A stretch of DNA of 64,000 bases from Megaustenia siamemsis (GCA_032433765.1 JAVIAB010000160.1:18389549-18453548), one strand, 5' to 3'; counted from the stretch's first letter, positions 22,371 through 33,125 are shown. The notes: generated from the letters alone by a model not told the origin. Numbers and translations: made by a program.

Positions 22371-22561
22371 CCCAATCAACGAGATGATTGATAGAAGAGT
22401 CGAGATTACAGGATTATTGCCACGGACTCATTATCTACAGAGATTTATTCAACAGAATAGTTGTGTTGCATATATTTAGTTTTTTTACTTTAGTGATAGT
22501 TCTCTTGGTTTGGATATTCTGAGGAAAATGGCATTTTTAAAAAAAATTGTGTACAAATAAA
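22371..22561. repeat. Right arm of long inverted repeat
   Basis: Pairs with 19339-19707 across a 2.66-kb spacer. It holds a single copy of the 30-bp unit (GTTGCATATATTTAG..CTTTAGTG), which represents the ancestral, unexpanded state. Confidence 0.9.
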
Positions 22562-22639
22562 CGCATGCACTGTGCGCACGTTAAAGAACGGCCGTTGCTA
22601 TGGTAACATTGATGGAAGAAAGTTTTACTCAAATTCGTC

Positions 22640-22745
22640 AAAACTCTCAACGGTAAAAAAAGGAGAACTTCTGAAGTCGGAGAACATCTGCCTATATGGT
22701 GGGGGTCATGCCTCTCAATACGCGGCTGCCACCGAGAAAAAGAGG
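22640..22745 (+). mobile_element. S1 3' fragment, diverged
   Basis: Matches the S1 end loosely: CTCAACGGTAAAAAAAGGAG, GAACATCTGCCTATATGG and CACCGAG. Head missing. Confidence 0.45.
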
Positions 22746-22812
22746 GAACAGTTTTATTTGCTCAAAATTAAATCCTTAGCTAGAACTTCGCTGGATGCAT
22801 AAAGTTGGCGCA

Positions 22813-23095
22813 CACAACAAAAACAAGTTTCGTTCAGGATAAAGAAATCGTGACAAAAGAAAAAAACTACGATTAAACAAAGTCTAATGATCTCACAACA
22901 AAAACAAGTTTCGTTCAGGATAAAGAAATCGTGACAAAAGAGAAAAAAACTACGATTAAACAAAGTCTAATGATCTCACAACAAAAACAAGTTTCGTTCA
23001 GGATAAAGAAATCGTGACAAAAGAGAAAAAAACTACGATTAAACAAAGCCTATATAATGATCTCACAACGAAAAGCACGTTTATACAGGATAGGG
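22813..23095. repeat. 81-87-bp tandem repeat, about 3.5 copies, split by LINE-d
   Basis: Units start CACAACAAAAACAAGTTTCG at 22813, 22894 and 22977, with a diverged fourth at 23064. A further unit resumes after the LINE-d insertion at about 24072-24150 (GCGTGACAAGAAAATC, CTAATGCTCTCACAAC). Confidence 0.85.
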
Positions 23096-24075
23096 AACGC
23101 GTGATTAATTTGCATTGGGGGCAAACAGCAATAATAAAATATAACAGAGAGAACTCTACACCCATTGATATAAAAAGGGGAGTAAGATAAGGATGCATCC
23201 TATCACCAAGCTTGTTCAATTTATACACTGAGAAAATCTTTAAAAACATCATAGAGATGACAGGCCAACAAATTAATGGAAAGATAATCAATAACCTAAG
23301 ATATGCTGATGATACTGTACTACTAGCAGAAAATCCTAAACATCTACAACAATTACTTAATGTATAAACTTGACGAGCAAAAAATATGGACTAGTTATGA
23401 ATATCAAAAAGACTAAAACTATAATCATAAACAAATAAAATTCTCCAGACCTACAAATAAATGTAAAAGTTGAAGGAATAGACCTGGAGACAGTTCAGAG
23501 CTACAACTACCTGGGACATACTATAACCAGTGATGGTAAATGTATAACTTAAATAAACAAAAGAATAGGTATGGCAAAAAATAATTTTAATGCCATGAAA
23601 AATGTACTAACAAAAACTAATAACACCAGGACTAAAACTAAGATTGGCAAAATGTTACATCTTCTCAGTATTGCTGCATGGTGCAGAAACATGGAAATTA
23701 GACAAGAAAACAGAACAGAAAATCGAAGTCTTTGAAATGTGTATTTATAGAAGAATAGGTAGAATTGGATGGAAGGAAAAGAAAACAAACGATGAAGTTT
23801 TAAAACAACTAAAAATAAAAAGAGAACTACTAAATACAATTAAGACAAGAAAAATGAAATTTTTGGACACGTTAAAAGACACAACAGCCTGCTAAAAGTA
23901 ATATTGAAAGGGAAAATACAAGGTAAAAGAGGCAGAGACAAACCAAGACTAACATGGACGAGTAACATCAAAAGTCAACCTATGACAATCTGCACCATCA
24001 AAGCAATAGGCAGAGTGGAATGGCGCTCCATGGTAGCCAACCTTCAATGCGAAGACGGCACTCAAAGATGATGAT
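23096..24075 (+). pseudogene. LINE-d with RT YADD motif, inserted in a tandem repeat
   Basis: Encodes GQTAIIKYNRENSTPIDI, then RGVR, stop, GCILSPSLFNLYTEKIF and NNLRYADDTVLLAENPK: an RT palm with intact YADD but an upstream stop and later shifts. The downstream part contains ETWKLDKKTEQKIE and MCIYRRIGRIGWKEKKTN, and the LINE-d end (GRDKPRLTWTSNIKSQ) closes with GATGATGAT. It interrupts the 81-87-bp repeat; GCGTGA at both joints may be a short TSD. This is the longest LINE-d copy present. Confidence 0.88.
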
Positions 24076-24239
24076 TGATGAGAGAAAGCGTGACAAGAAA
24101 ATCTGCGACTAAACAAAACCTAATGCTCTCACAACAAGAACACATTAAAACAATAATGAAAGAACTGATGTGAAACAAAGCGTCATACATACAAGAGATA
24201 AGATAGTGATTTTGAGAACAGTCAACTGAAAACACGCAA

Positions 24240-24620
24240 GCCATGATCACTGCGTCAAAGAAGCAAATCGATCTGGATAGGGCACATTGTCGAAGCCAAC
24301 TGGGAGTATTACACAACAGGCTCTTTTTGGGAATACCCAAGGAAAAAGACAAAGAGGAAGATCAAAATATTCTTGGGGAAGACAGATGGAAGCGGAGATG
24401 AAGTTGATGGGAAAGACAAAGAATGGTCTTAAAATATTGCAAAAAACAGAACGGAAAGTGTTCGTTGAAGACCTATGCTCCACAGGGAGTTGAAAGTGTT
24501 TGTTGAAGACCTATGCTCCACAGGGAGTTGAAAGTGTTTGTTGAAGACCTATGCTCCACAGGGAGTTGAAAGTGTTTGTTGAAGACCTATGCTCCACGGG
24601 GAGTTGAAAGGTAGAAGAAG
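24240..24620 (+). pseudogene. LINE-h 3' end with fourfold 38-bp terminal repeat
   Basis: Encodes the LINE-h end ([18 protein letters not shown] in one frame; GKRQRGRSKYSWGRQMEAEM in another). Its last segment, GAAAGTGTTTGTTGAAGACC plus TATGCTCCACAGGGAGTT, is repeated four times in tandem (about 24455-24608), then AGGTAGAAGAAGAAGAAAG. The copy at 28848-29080 has the segment once; the copy at 32155 again has it four times. Confidence 0.85.
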
Positions 24621-24665
24621 AAGAAAGAAGCAAATCAGGACACAACCACAAGGTAAACCACCGCC

Positions 24666-24745
24666 ACCCAATTTCCATTTTCTCCAATTTCCATTTTCTC
24701 CAATTTCCATTTTCTCCAATTTCCATTTTCTCCAATTTCCATTAC
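24666..24745. repeat. 16-bp tandem repeat, about 5 copies
   Basis: CCAATTTCCATTTTCT repeated without change, starting about 50 bp past the LINE-h tail. Confidence 0.95.
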
Positions 24746-25009
24746 TGCTCTCGATTCTTTCCCCGCCACTGACAATATTAACATCAACAGACGCACAGAC
24801 AGAAACTATTTTCGAATGTTTTGTGTATTAAGTGTAGTTATTGTGTGCCGAACATACTGTGTAAGCCTTAGAGGCAATGCAGCAGGAGGTCGACGCCTGG
24901 GAGTCATAATCCATACGGGCCCACCTCCCTTAGAGTGTCAAGACGCTAAAGGGCCGAAACACTTGCTCGACGGGTCCACTTCTGATGATCAGATTGCCTC
25001 CTGCTGCAA

Positions 25010-25225
25010 AGCTCTGTACAAAGAGTTTCCTACTACAGACAGACAGATCACAACACAACGAGCCTTCAATAATCGTTGTAAGAACACCAGTTTCAAGGGC
25101 CGATCACGAAAAAAAATGGATTAATGGAATATTATAAACAGTAGGAAACATAATCAACAGGAGACCCCAACAGAAAAGTAAAACCCGAAAACTATATATT
25201 ACCTCGACGCTGATGGGTGAATGAA
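25010..25225 (+). pseudogene. LINE-f 3' end fragment
   Basis: ACAACACAACGAGCCTTCAA, AACACCAGTTTCAAGGGCCG and AATATTATAAACAGTAGGAA match the LINE-f end (RAFNNRCKNTSFKGRSRK in one frame). It ends at GGTGAATGAAGAAGAAG, continuous with the GAA tract. Confidence 0.75.
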
Positions 25226-25468
25226 GAAGAAGAAGAAGAAGGAGAAGAAGAAGAAGAGGAAGTAGAAGAAGAAGAAGAGGAAGTAGAAGAAGAAGAAGAG
25301 GAAGTAGAAGAAGAAGAGGAAGAGGAAGAGGAAGGAGAAGAAGAGGAGGAAGAAGGAGAGGAATGGGAAGTAGAAGAAGAAGAAAAGAAAGAAGAAGAAG
25401 AGGAAGGAGAAGAAGAGGAAGGAGAAGAAGAGGAAGAAGAGGAAGAGGAAGAAGAAGAGGAAGAAGAA

Positions 25469-25503
<35 letters not shown>

Positions 25504-25512
25504 AGAAATGCA
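25222..25512. repeat. (GAA/GAG)n purine tract
   Basis: About 290 bp of GAA, GAG and GGA triplets forming a polyglutamate-like frame on plus and a polyleucine-like frame on minus. It grows directly out of the LINE-f 3' tail. Confidence 0.95.
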
Positions 25513-25684
25513 GATGAGGGAGGGTTTCGGATACTAATCAGGACCGCCGCACGAAACGAAAGAACCTTCAGGAACAATAATCAAGCTGTCCAAAAGGTAT
25601 ATGTTGTCACGTGATCCAAACAGTCTATAGTCGCCCTGGGTGTGTCGCACCAGAAGCGGGCGAACATCCTAGAAGAGGGTGTGT

Positions 25685-25850
25685 GACTAGATATTCTAGG
25701 GGTACGACGTCAGCCTCAGGCGAGGAAGAACATGGGTTCAAAACCCACTAATGGCGGATGTGATTTGTCCTCCTAGGATTTTCTCGAGAATCTCTAGGAG
25801 GACATCGAAGCGATTATAATTCGTCCGGTGTATAAAGATGATGACAAACA
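25685..25850 (+). mobile_element. S10 tRNA-like SINE candidate
   Basis: Contains TGGGTTCAAAACCCAC (B-box-like, about 25731-25746) downstream of a tRNA-sized segment, then an inverted pair (GTCCTCCTAGGATTTTCTCG with CTAGGAGGAC) and GATGATGAC at the end. Single copy here, so tentative. Confidence 0.45.
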
Positions 25851-25927
25851 AACCATAGAAGAAAGAAAGAAAGTCGCCGACGTGTGGATGCAGTAAATGA
25901 AGATATTCTAAAAATATTACTTAGATA

Positions 25928-26490
25928 TAATCATTATCATCATTGCGTGCCGTCTGCACATCGAAGTTTGGCTACCATGGAGCACTATTCCGCTCTGTCT
26001 CTTGCTTTGATAGTATAGATTGTCATAGGCTGATTAGTCCATCTTTTGATGTTACTCGTCCATGTTAGTCTTGGTCTGTCTCTGCTTCTTTTACCTTGTA
26101 TTTTCCCTTCCAATATTGCTCTAAATAGTCAGCTGTGTCTTTTAACATGCCCCAAAAATTTCATTTGTCTTGTTGTAATTGTATTTCTCTTTTCATTTTT
26201 AGTTATTTTAAGACTTAATCATTTGTTTTCTTTTCTTTTCATCAAATTATTCCTATTTTTCTATAAATCCAAATTTCAAAGACCTCAATTTTCTGTTCTG
26301 TTTTCTTGTCTAATGTCCCATGTTTCTGCACAATTCGTGAATTTTGAGAAAATATATCATTCTGCTATTCTTAGGTTTAGCCTTGTTGTTATTTGTTTTG
26401 ATGCTATTGATGCTAGTATATTTTTCATGGCATTAAAATTATGTTTTTGCAAATCCTATTCTTTTGTTTATTTCACTTGTACATTTTCCT
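25928..26490 (-). pseudogene. LINE-d 3' end, long fragment
   Basis: On minus it begins near 26480 in a region like RIGFAKT and runs through CRNMGH, ENTRxKKQRQTKTN and SAYDNLYYQSKRQSG, closing with GATGATAATGA. Many frame breaks. The 166-codon frame on the opposite strand (26046-26546) is a shadow. Confidence 0.78.
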
Positions 26491-26699
26491 CAGGAAAGTC
26501 TCATCAAATAGTGACGATGGTCTACCATAAAAGAAGATGGGCATAAATGTGATGATGATTCTTTAAAATTGATGGCAGCAGTGTAGGGGTGGGGAATTAA
26601 TTATGTTTACAACATTACAGGGACAAAAGAAAGTAGGAACAAAATGTACGATGTTTCGGCTCTATGTCTTCTGCAGGGACACGACTATATACACAAAGA

Positions 26700-27844
26700 C
26701 CAAATAAATTACTAATAATAAAATGTTTGCCTCATGTGTTTATCCAGCAAGGTCAGTTGAAAAAAAAACATATTTATTTGTTGTAGTCATCTTTATCAGT
26801 TCGTTCTCTTCATCTCATCTATCTCTCAACCTCTCTGTCTCGTCTCATAACCGATGGTGGTCGGTTGAGTGTGGAGATTTGCACCTGGCAATCTTAAACT
26901 CTTCACTTGCAGAGAAAGAGAGGGGATGATTGAAGAAGAAAAAGGACAAGAAATGGAGATATGGACAGATGTATAATTATAGAAAGAGTTGAATCTATGA
27001 GTTGATGGATGGCATGAAAGAGTTCAATCTATGGGTTGATGGATGGCACGGTGGCTAGACTGAGTGGTTGAGTGAAAGGACAGCTCTTACGCTGCAGGCG
27101 CATGCCTCCGCAGAATAGGACGAGCAAATAGAATATTACTCGTGACATGGCCATTCCAGGCTGACCTTATCTTCTGTTATCTTCCCCTGACTCCAGGAGT
27201 CGATGGGGATCGAGGAAGGTCAGGGTCAGACATCGACTTCGCTGTGGCTCAGTGGTGGCACGTCGGCCATGTGGGTCAACAGATATCTGGACCGAGCCTT
27301 CACAACACGCACGGACAGTGGGGGTCAAAGCCTACTTCAAGTGGGGACTTCACAATCCGGGACCTGCAACAGGGGTCCGACAATTAAAGGCCCTGTTGGT
27401 CAGCAGGAGTTAAATCAAATCCGCGAAGCAAGCGTTTGTTCACGAGGCGTCTTCATTTATCACACAAAGGCCAAGGTTGTCTGACCGACAACTTGAAGCG
27501 TAACCTTCCTTTCCCACACACACGGAAACACGCTTACGCCCTCTCCTCCTCCTCGCCCCACGCAGACATCCGGGAACACCAGCGCCGGCCAGGAGATTTT
27601 ACCCTGGGAAGATGTAACAGAAGGGAAAAGCGACAAGAGAGTTTTTGTGACCAGATACGAGCTGTTAAAGTAGATTTGTAAAGTCGCATTTGTTATACCA
27701 GAGCAGTCAGTTCAAGAGTTAGTTATAGAAGGAAGAAACACATGATAGAAATAGAGAAAGATAATCATAGAGATATCGATATCATCATATTTCAGGCATG
27801 AAAGAGAGATGGGTTTCAGGAGAAAAGACATCGAATAATGTATT
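26700..27844. other. No gene recognised
   Basis: Includes a relatively GC-rich block (27030-27680) with frames of 81-93 codons lacking recognisable motifs. I could not assign it to a repeat family or a gene. Confidence 0.4.
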
Positions 27845-28224
27845 TGAGAAAGAATCATCATCTAGTGCCGTCTCAGCATCGAAGGTTGATTACCATGGAG
27901 CTCCATTCCACTGTCTCTTGCTTTGATGGTGCAGGTTGCCATAGGCTGTCTAGTCCATCTTTTGATGTTACTCATCCATGTTAGTATTTATTTACCTCTG
28001 CCTCTTTTACCTTGTATTTTCTCTTCCAATATTACATTTAGTAGGCTGCTGTGTCGTTTAACATGCCCACCGAATTTCATTTGTCTTGTTCTCTAATTGT
28101 GTTTAGTAGTTCTCTTTTAATTTTTAGTTGTTTTAAAACTTCATCATTTGTTCTCTTTTCTTTCCACCCATTTCTACATATTCTTCTATAAATCCACATT
28201 TCAAAGACTTCAATGAGAAAGAAT
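27845..28224 (-). pseudogene. LINE-d 3' end with 11-bp TSD
   Basis: TGAGAAAGAAT at 27845-27855 and 28214-28224 flanks a 5'-truncated LINE-d. The minus strand encodes MWIYRRICRNGWKEKRTND and LLNTIREQDK, breaks, then the usual end with ATCATCATC (plus) at the tail side. Confidence 0.92.
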
Positions 28225-28466
28225 ACATATATTTTTAAAGAGAGAGAGAGAGAGAATATCAGACATCGCATTCAGAAAACAGAGTAGGACAAAATAAGAA
28301 AATGGGAGAATTTAAAGTATCAAATTATAAGCGTGGGGAAAATAAAGAAAGAAAAAGTCTCCTTAAAAGGGAGATTTCACGTCAATGATAAAAGTGATAT
28401 ATTAGATCTATTGAAAGTATTTTTTGGTAATATACATAGATACAATGAAACTACACAAGGCACCGC

Positions 28467-28776
28467 ACTTAGTAAATGCAGCCTCGATGGCTGAGTGGTT
28501 AGTGTGCTCGCTTTCTGATCAGAAGGGTCCGGGATCGATAGCGGTGGATTCGTCGATTTGTTTTTTTCCGACCGGCAGGGCTCCGAGGTTCACCAATCCT
28601 CTAAAAATGGGTACCAGTGATTTTTTGGAAAGTAAAGGCGGCGTGGCGTGATACCGACCATATTTTAAAAAAATGTACCGCTGTCATAGAAAAATATGGT
28701 CACTAACAAACAATATATTCTCCATACGCCTAGCAAGGCAGGGGAGAGAACTTTGACTTGACTTTACTTAGTAAAT
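28467..28776 (+). mobile_element. S2 SINE, variant subfamily, 11-bp TSD
   Basis: ACTTAGTAAAT flanks it (28467-28477, 28766-28776). The head GCCTCGATGGCTGAGTGG with TTAGTGTGCTCGC is tRNA-like. The body keeps AATGGGTACC, GTAAAGGCGGCGTGGCGTGA and ATACCGACCATA. It differs systematically from the 5097 type; 49595-49757 belongs to the same variant. Confidence 0.92.
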
Positions 28777-28847
28777 AGAGAAAGTTCAAAATAGACGTCA
28801 GATATCTTGATGTTCTAATATTTGTGCTTCAGTTTTGTTATCTGCAA

Positions 28848-29080
28848 TGAAATTATCTGGATAGGACGCATACAGTAGAAACTAACTGAGAGTGTTACAC
28901 AACAGGCCCTCTTTTTTGAATCCCCAGGGAAAAAGACAACGAGGAAGACCAAAGAAATTCTTGGAGATGAAGATGATGGAGAAGACATTGAATGATCTTA
29001 AAAGAATGGCAAGAAACAGAACGACTTGGAAAGTGTTTGTTGAAGACCTATGCTCCACAGGGAGCTGAAAGGTAGAAAAA
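28848..29080 (+). pseudogene. LINE-h 3' end, single terminal unit
   Basis: WIGRIQ-like start, GTTACACAACAGGCCCTC, CCAGGGAAAAAGACAACGAG and one terminal TGTTTGTTGAAGACCTATGC segment, then AAAGGTAGAAAAAGAAG. Comparison copy for the fourfold versions. Confidence 0.8.
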
Positions 29081-29978
29081 GAAGTTTTGTTATTTCATTT
29101 ACTTGCCTCAGAGTTGACCATATAAGTTTATTGTTGTTTTCTATGAGTATCATATCCCCATGTATTTGCATATTTAATCTCCCTATGTGACGCAGTGGGA
29201 GAAAAGCTTTTGTTGTCTTCTTTGTTTCCTATCTTGTTCAGGTGTGCATTATTTAGTGCCTTTAATTCTACAGACGAGCTTAGAATATTAATTTCCAAAT
29301 GTGAATCTAATTCAATAAACGGACAATTTGCGATGGTCTGGTGGCTTAGTCCTCGTCACGTCCGGAAAATTAATTGACACGGGGAGGTCAAGAAAGTCAC
29401 GTGATTTACAGGTCAACATTTCGTTCGCGCGCTAACTTAAACTTCAAGACACCCAAACTTTAACGCCCACTTACTGAAAAAGTCCCACACAAACATCACT
29501 CCCCGACCCGACCCCATCTCTGAACTACATACCTCAACAAGACGCTTCTGTTCACGCGCACGCTTAAACGCACCTTGCAACCTTTAACATTGGCCTTCCC
29601 GGCAAGAAGACTGGGTTTAATTTGACGTGTAGCTGAAAAGTCAGGGTTTGGTCGACATAAATACAGCGTCCCTGGCCATTTATACGGGCCTTTAAGAGAA
29701 CAATTAATATTATAATGGCTATAGAGGACCGCGATAATTGTCAGCAACCCAGTCGGGACATTCAAAACGATAGCCAAAGGTCGCATTTTTAGTGGACACT
29801 GGCTTTTACTGGTATTTGTGAAGCCCTAGTCACATTCACAGCTGTTAGTTTTCATCTGAAAGTGGCACTTTAGTTCTAATCTTGCAGCTGTTGCAGCAAT
29901 AATGGATGAAGATGGTCTGTGACTAATACATCTCCTCATTCTTAAAACTGATATTTCATGGAGTGGTTCAAATTTATA
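29081..29978. other. No gene recognised
   Basis: Unassigned. A 96-codon minus frame (29786-29496) has no recognisable motif. Confidence 0.4.
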
Positions 29979-30660
29979 TTATTCTTTTCTCATTTGCCTT
30001 TCGGTGTCGACGGGAGGTATAATTTGCGGTTTTTTTGCCCTTCTGTTTGCATCAGCTGCAGTTATGTTTCCTAGTGTTTCTAATATTCCGTCAATCCATC
30101 TTTTTCGTGGTCGGCTCTTGGGTGTGGTGTTCTCGCAACAATTGATGAAAGCTCGTTGTGTTGTGTTTTGATCTTTGTGCCTTGTCACGTGGCCTAACAA
30201 TTTGCTTACTTGCTTGCGTTCGTCCGATGACTAAAGGAGTACGCCTATTCGTCATCCGCCCTTATAAGGACGTTACGCGGGCGTGTTTCCGTTGTGTCGT
30301 GGTTAGCAATATAACTGTGATATTTGCGCTTTTCGGCCCAACACATCCGACTTCAGCACGGCCAAACTATTTTATCTGTTGTTTCTTTATATATTCTATG
30401 GCGGGGGTTATTCCTAGCTTTATTCTAAATTCTTCATTTCTGATCTTATTTCTCAGACTTGTTTCCTGTCATTCGTCTAACATTCTAATCTCAGTAAAGG
30501 TTATTTTTCTTTCTGTTCTTGCATCTTTGATCCAGAACAGGCATTGGTAGCACAATGGGGAATAAAGATTGTATTGTAGAGTGCTCATTTTACCTCTAGA
30601 GTTATTTCCTTGTTGGACAAAAGTAATGATGGCTGTCCAATGATTTGACAAGCTATGTTG
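29979..30660 (-). pseudogene. LINE-f 3' region split by an S3 copy
   Basis: The minus strand encodes ARTERKITFTEIRMLDE at its 5' side and, after the insertion, MLGHVTRHKDQNTTQRAF, KSRPRKRWIDGILETLGN and ITAADANRRAK. An S3 piece (30205-30360) lies between CACGTGGCCTAACAATTT and CACGGCCAAACTATTTT, which look like the two halves of a diverged target duplication. Confidence 0.85.
30205..30360 (+). mobile_element. S3 fragment nested in LINE-f
   Basis: GCGTTCGTCCGATGACTAAA to CATCCGACTTCAGCAC. Lacks the 3' half of S3. Insertion after LINE-f gives the relative age. Confidence 0.85.
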
Positions 30661-30734
30661 CATGTTGAGTCTATTTCTGTTTCTTGTGGATTGTCGTTAG
30701 TCACTCGACTTCCTGGGTATTATTTTCCCGGACA

Positions 30735-31800
30735 GCGGTCATTTTTGGCCTACTCTTTTCGATGTTAACTGCCAAAAGTTCTTTAACGTAAGCAAATGCA
30801 CACGGGACTTCCTATCTTTCGCCGTTTTTTGAGAGGGTTAGACATCGGATCTCACTGCCTAGAGAGGGCTAGACATCGGATCTCACTGCCTAGAGAGGGC
30901 TAGACATCGATATCACTGCCTAGAGGGGGCTAGACATCGGATCTCAATACCTAGAGAGGGCTAGACATCGGATCTCACTACCTAGAGAGGGCTAGACATC
31001 GGATCACAATACCTAGAGAGGGCTAGACATCGGATCTCAATACCTAGAGAGGCCTAGACATCGGATCTCAATACGTAGAGAGGGCTAGACATCGGATCTC
31101 AATACCTAGAGAAGGCTAGACATCGGGTCTCAATACCTAGAGAAGGCTAGACATCGGATCTCAATACTTAGAGAGGGCTAGACATCGGATCTCAATACCT
31201 AGAGAAGGCTAGACATCGGGTCTCAATACCTAGAGAAGGCTAGACATCGGATTTCATTACCTAGAGAGGTCCAGACATCGGATCTCAATACCTAGAGAAG
31301 TCTAGACATCGAATCTCACTACCTAGAGAGGTCCAGACATCGGATCTCAATACCTAGAGAGGTCCAGACATCGGATCTCAATACCTAGAGAGGTCCAGAC
31401 ATCGGATCTCACTACCTAGAGAGGTCCAGACATCGGATCTCAATACCTAGAGAGGTCCAGACATCGGATCTCACTACCTAGAGAGGTCCAGACATCGGAT
31501 CTCAATACCTAGAGAGGTCCAGACATCGGATCTCAATACCTAGAGCAGGCTAGACATCGAATCTCACTACCTAGAGAAGGCTAGACATCGAATCTCACTA
31601 CCTAGAGAGGTCCAGACATCGGATCTCACTACCTAGAGAGGTCCAGACATCGGATTTCACTACCCAGAGACCAGGGGAGGGTAAAGACACGAAGAAACCG
31701 CGGATTCGATTTTTTAAATATTCTCATCGCCTATGGTGGTAATCAAACCTGGGACCTTCTTATCCAATGGCCGACGTCTCACTTCTCGACCACCCAGTTC
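30735..31800 (-). mobile_element. S4 tRNA-headed element containing a 31-bp array
   Basis: The minus-strand head (31800 downward) is tRNA-like: GGTGGTCGAGAAGTGAGACG and AGGTTTGATTACCACC (B box). The flank on the other side (30735-30838, GCGGTCATTTTTGG, CTACTCTTTTCGA) matches 57297-57405. Between them the element carries tandem units. Both flanks are shared with the second S4 26 kb away, so the array is part of the element. Confidence 0.8.
30830..31672. repeat. 31-bp minisatellite, about 27 copies
   Basis: Unit AGAGAGGGCTAGACATCGG plus ATCTCAATACCT, with AGAGAAGGCTAGAC and AGAGAGGTCCAGAC variants grouped along the array (GGTCC types to the right). Related to the 32-bp array at 57406-60085. 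Confidence 0.95.
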
Positions 31801-32154
31801 TCCTCCCCACCCCTCCCCCCTTTCACCCCAAAGGGGTTTCTAAATATGACGTCATTTCAATACATATTAAACAAGTTTCATATTCAGTTGCTATTGAACT
31901 ACTATCCTGAGCGCGAAAGGTCTGGTGCGATCCTTATCAACGCTCAGTCATAATTGGGTACATTAGCATCCGGGTACAGGAGATTTATTTTGTGGGAAAG
32001 AAAGAGCGCATTGTAGCACTGGCTGCTAATGGTGGGGAAAATATGCACTAATATCTGATTAACCATACTTTAGTCGTGTGGGGTTCTTTCTTTCTGTCTT
32101 GTCTGTCTTTCTTTCTGTCCTGTCTGCCTTTCTTTCATTATTTATTATTTAATT
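31801..32154. other. No gene recognised
   Basis: C-rich at 31801-31830, then unassigned sequence with a CTTTCTTTCTGTC run near 32090-32130. Confidence 0.4.
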
Positions 32155-32760
32155 CAATCTTCTTCTTCTTCTTCTACCTTTCAGCTCCCTGTGGAACATT
32201 GATCTTCAACAAACACTGTCAGCTTCCTGTGGAGCATAGGTCTTCAACAAACACTTTTAGCTCCCTGTGGAACATTGATCTTCAACAAACACTTTCAGCT
32301 CCCTGTGGAGCATAGGTCTTCAACAAACACTTTCTAAGCCGTTCTGTTTCTTGCCATTTTTTAAGATCATTCGTTGTCTTCCCCGTCATCTTCACCTTTG
32401 CTTCTATCTGTCTTCTCCAAGAATATTTTGGACTTTCTTTGTCTTTTTCCTTGGGGATTCCAAAAAAGGGCCTGTTGTGTAATACTCTCAGTTGCCTTCC
32501 GAAGTGTGTGTTCTATCCAGCGTCATCGTCTTCGTTTTATCTCTTTACCCACTTGTATTTGACTGGTATATTTCCATAATTCTATGTTAGTGATTTTGTC
32601 CTGCCGTTTCCATCCTTTTATTCTGCGTAAGCATCCATTAATGAAGGCATGTATCTTCATGATTGTCATTTTGGTTGTTCTCCATGTTTCACAGCCATAT
32701 AATAGGACTGGCATAACACTGGAGTTGAAGATTTCTTTATTTTCTAACACAATATAATTG
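32155..32760 (-). pseudogene. LINE-h C-terminal region with fourfold 38-bp terminus
   Basis: From 32750 down the minus strand encodes KEIFNSSVMPVLLYGCETWR, TTKMTIMKIHAFINGCLRRI and DKITNIELW. A shifted frame near 32530-32360 encodes the [15 protein letters not shown] end. The terminal unit (on plus CTCCCTGTGGAACATTGATC, TTCAACAAACACTTTCAG) occurs four times at about 32180-32330, as two alternating variants. The tail is TTCTTCTTCTTCTTCTACC on plus. Confidence 0.88.
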
Positions 32761-33125
32761 TATTATGACAATGTTTTTACTTTAGGACTTATAGAGAATT
32801 TAAGTCAACGACGAGTATCTCCATCTAGCCATTAGCTTACCTCTATCGTCAGACGGCGGTCACTGTGACTGTACCTAACCGGGAGAGATTTCGTCCAGCT
32901 GATAAAGCCACTAGCTTTAATACCCAAGTTTAACTCTTCGAGTCTCCTAGCCGTCGACTGGACGGTTATTACCCAATGCTTATTCTACTGATAGAGACGG
33001 ACCTGGCTCCAGTAAGATTTCGTTGTCCAATGAAACGTTTGCCCGAGGACAGAGTCCAGCCTATCAGATGGTATCAAAAGCTAAGCCGTTCACATTTGTT
33101 CAGACTTCTAAATATGGTCTAGTAA
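32761..33125. other. No gene recognised
   Basis: Unassigned sequence between LINE-h and LINE-b. No repeat partner in the window. Confidence 0.4.

Noticed and set aside
23549..23839. Hydrophobic minus-strand frame
   Set aside because: Antisense of LINE-d at 23096-24075.
25104..25577. Polyleucine (-) and polyglutamate (+) frames
   Set aside because: Reading of the GAA/GAG tract. No conserved flanks.
26046..26546. 166-codon plus frame with hydrophobic segments
   Set aside because: Antisense of a LINE-d copy. Hydrophobicity comes from the T-rich complement of A-rich LINE coding sequence.
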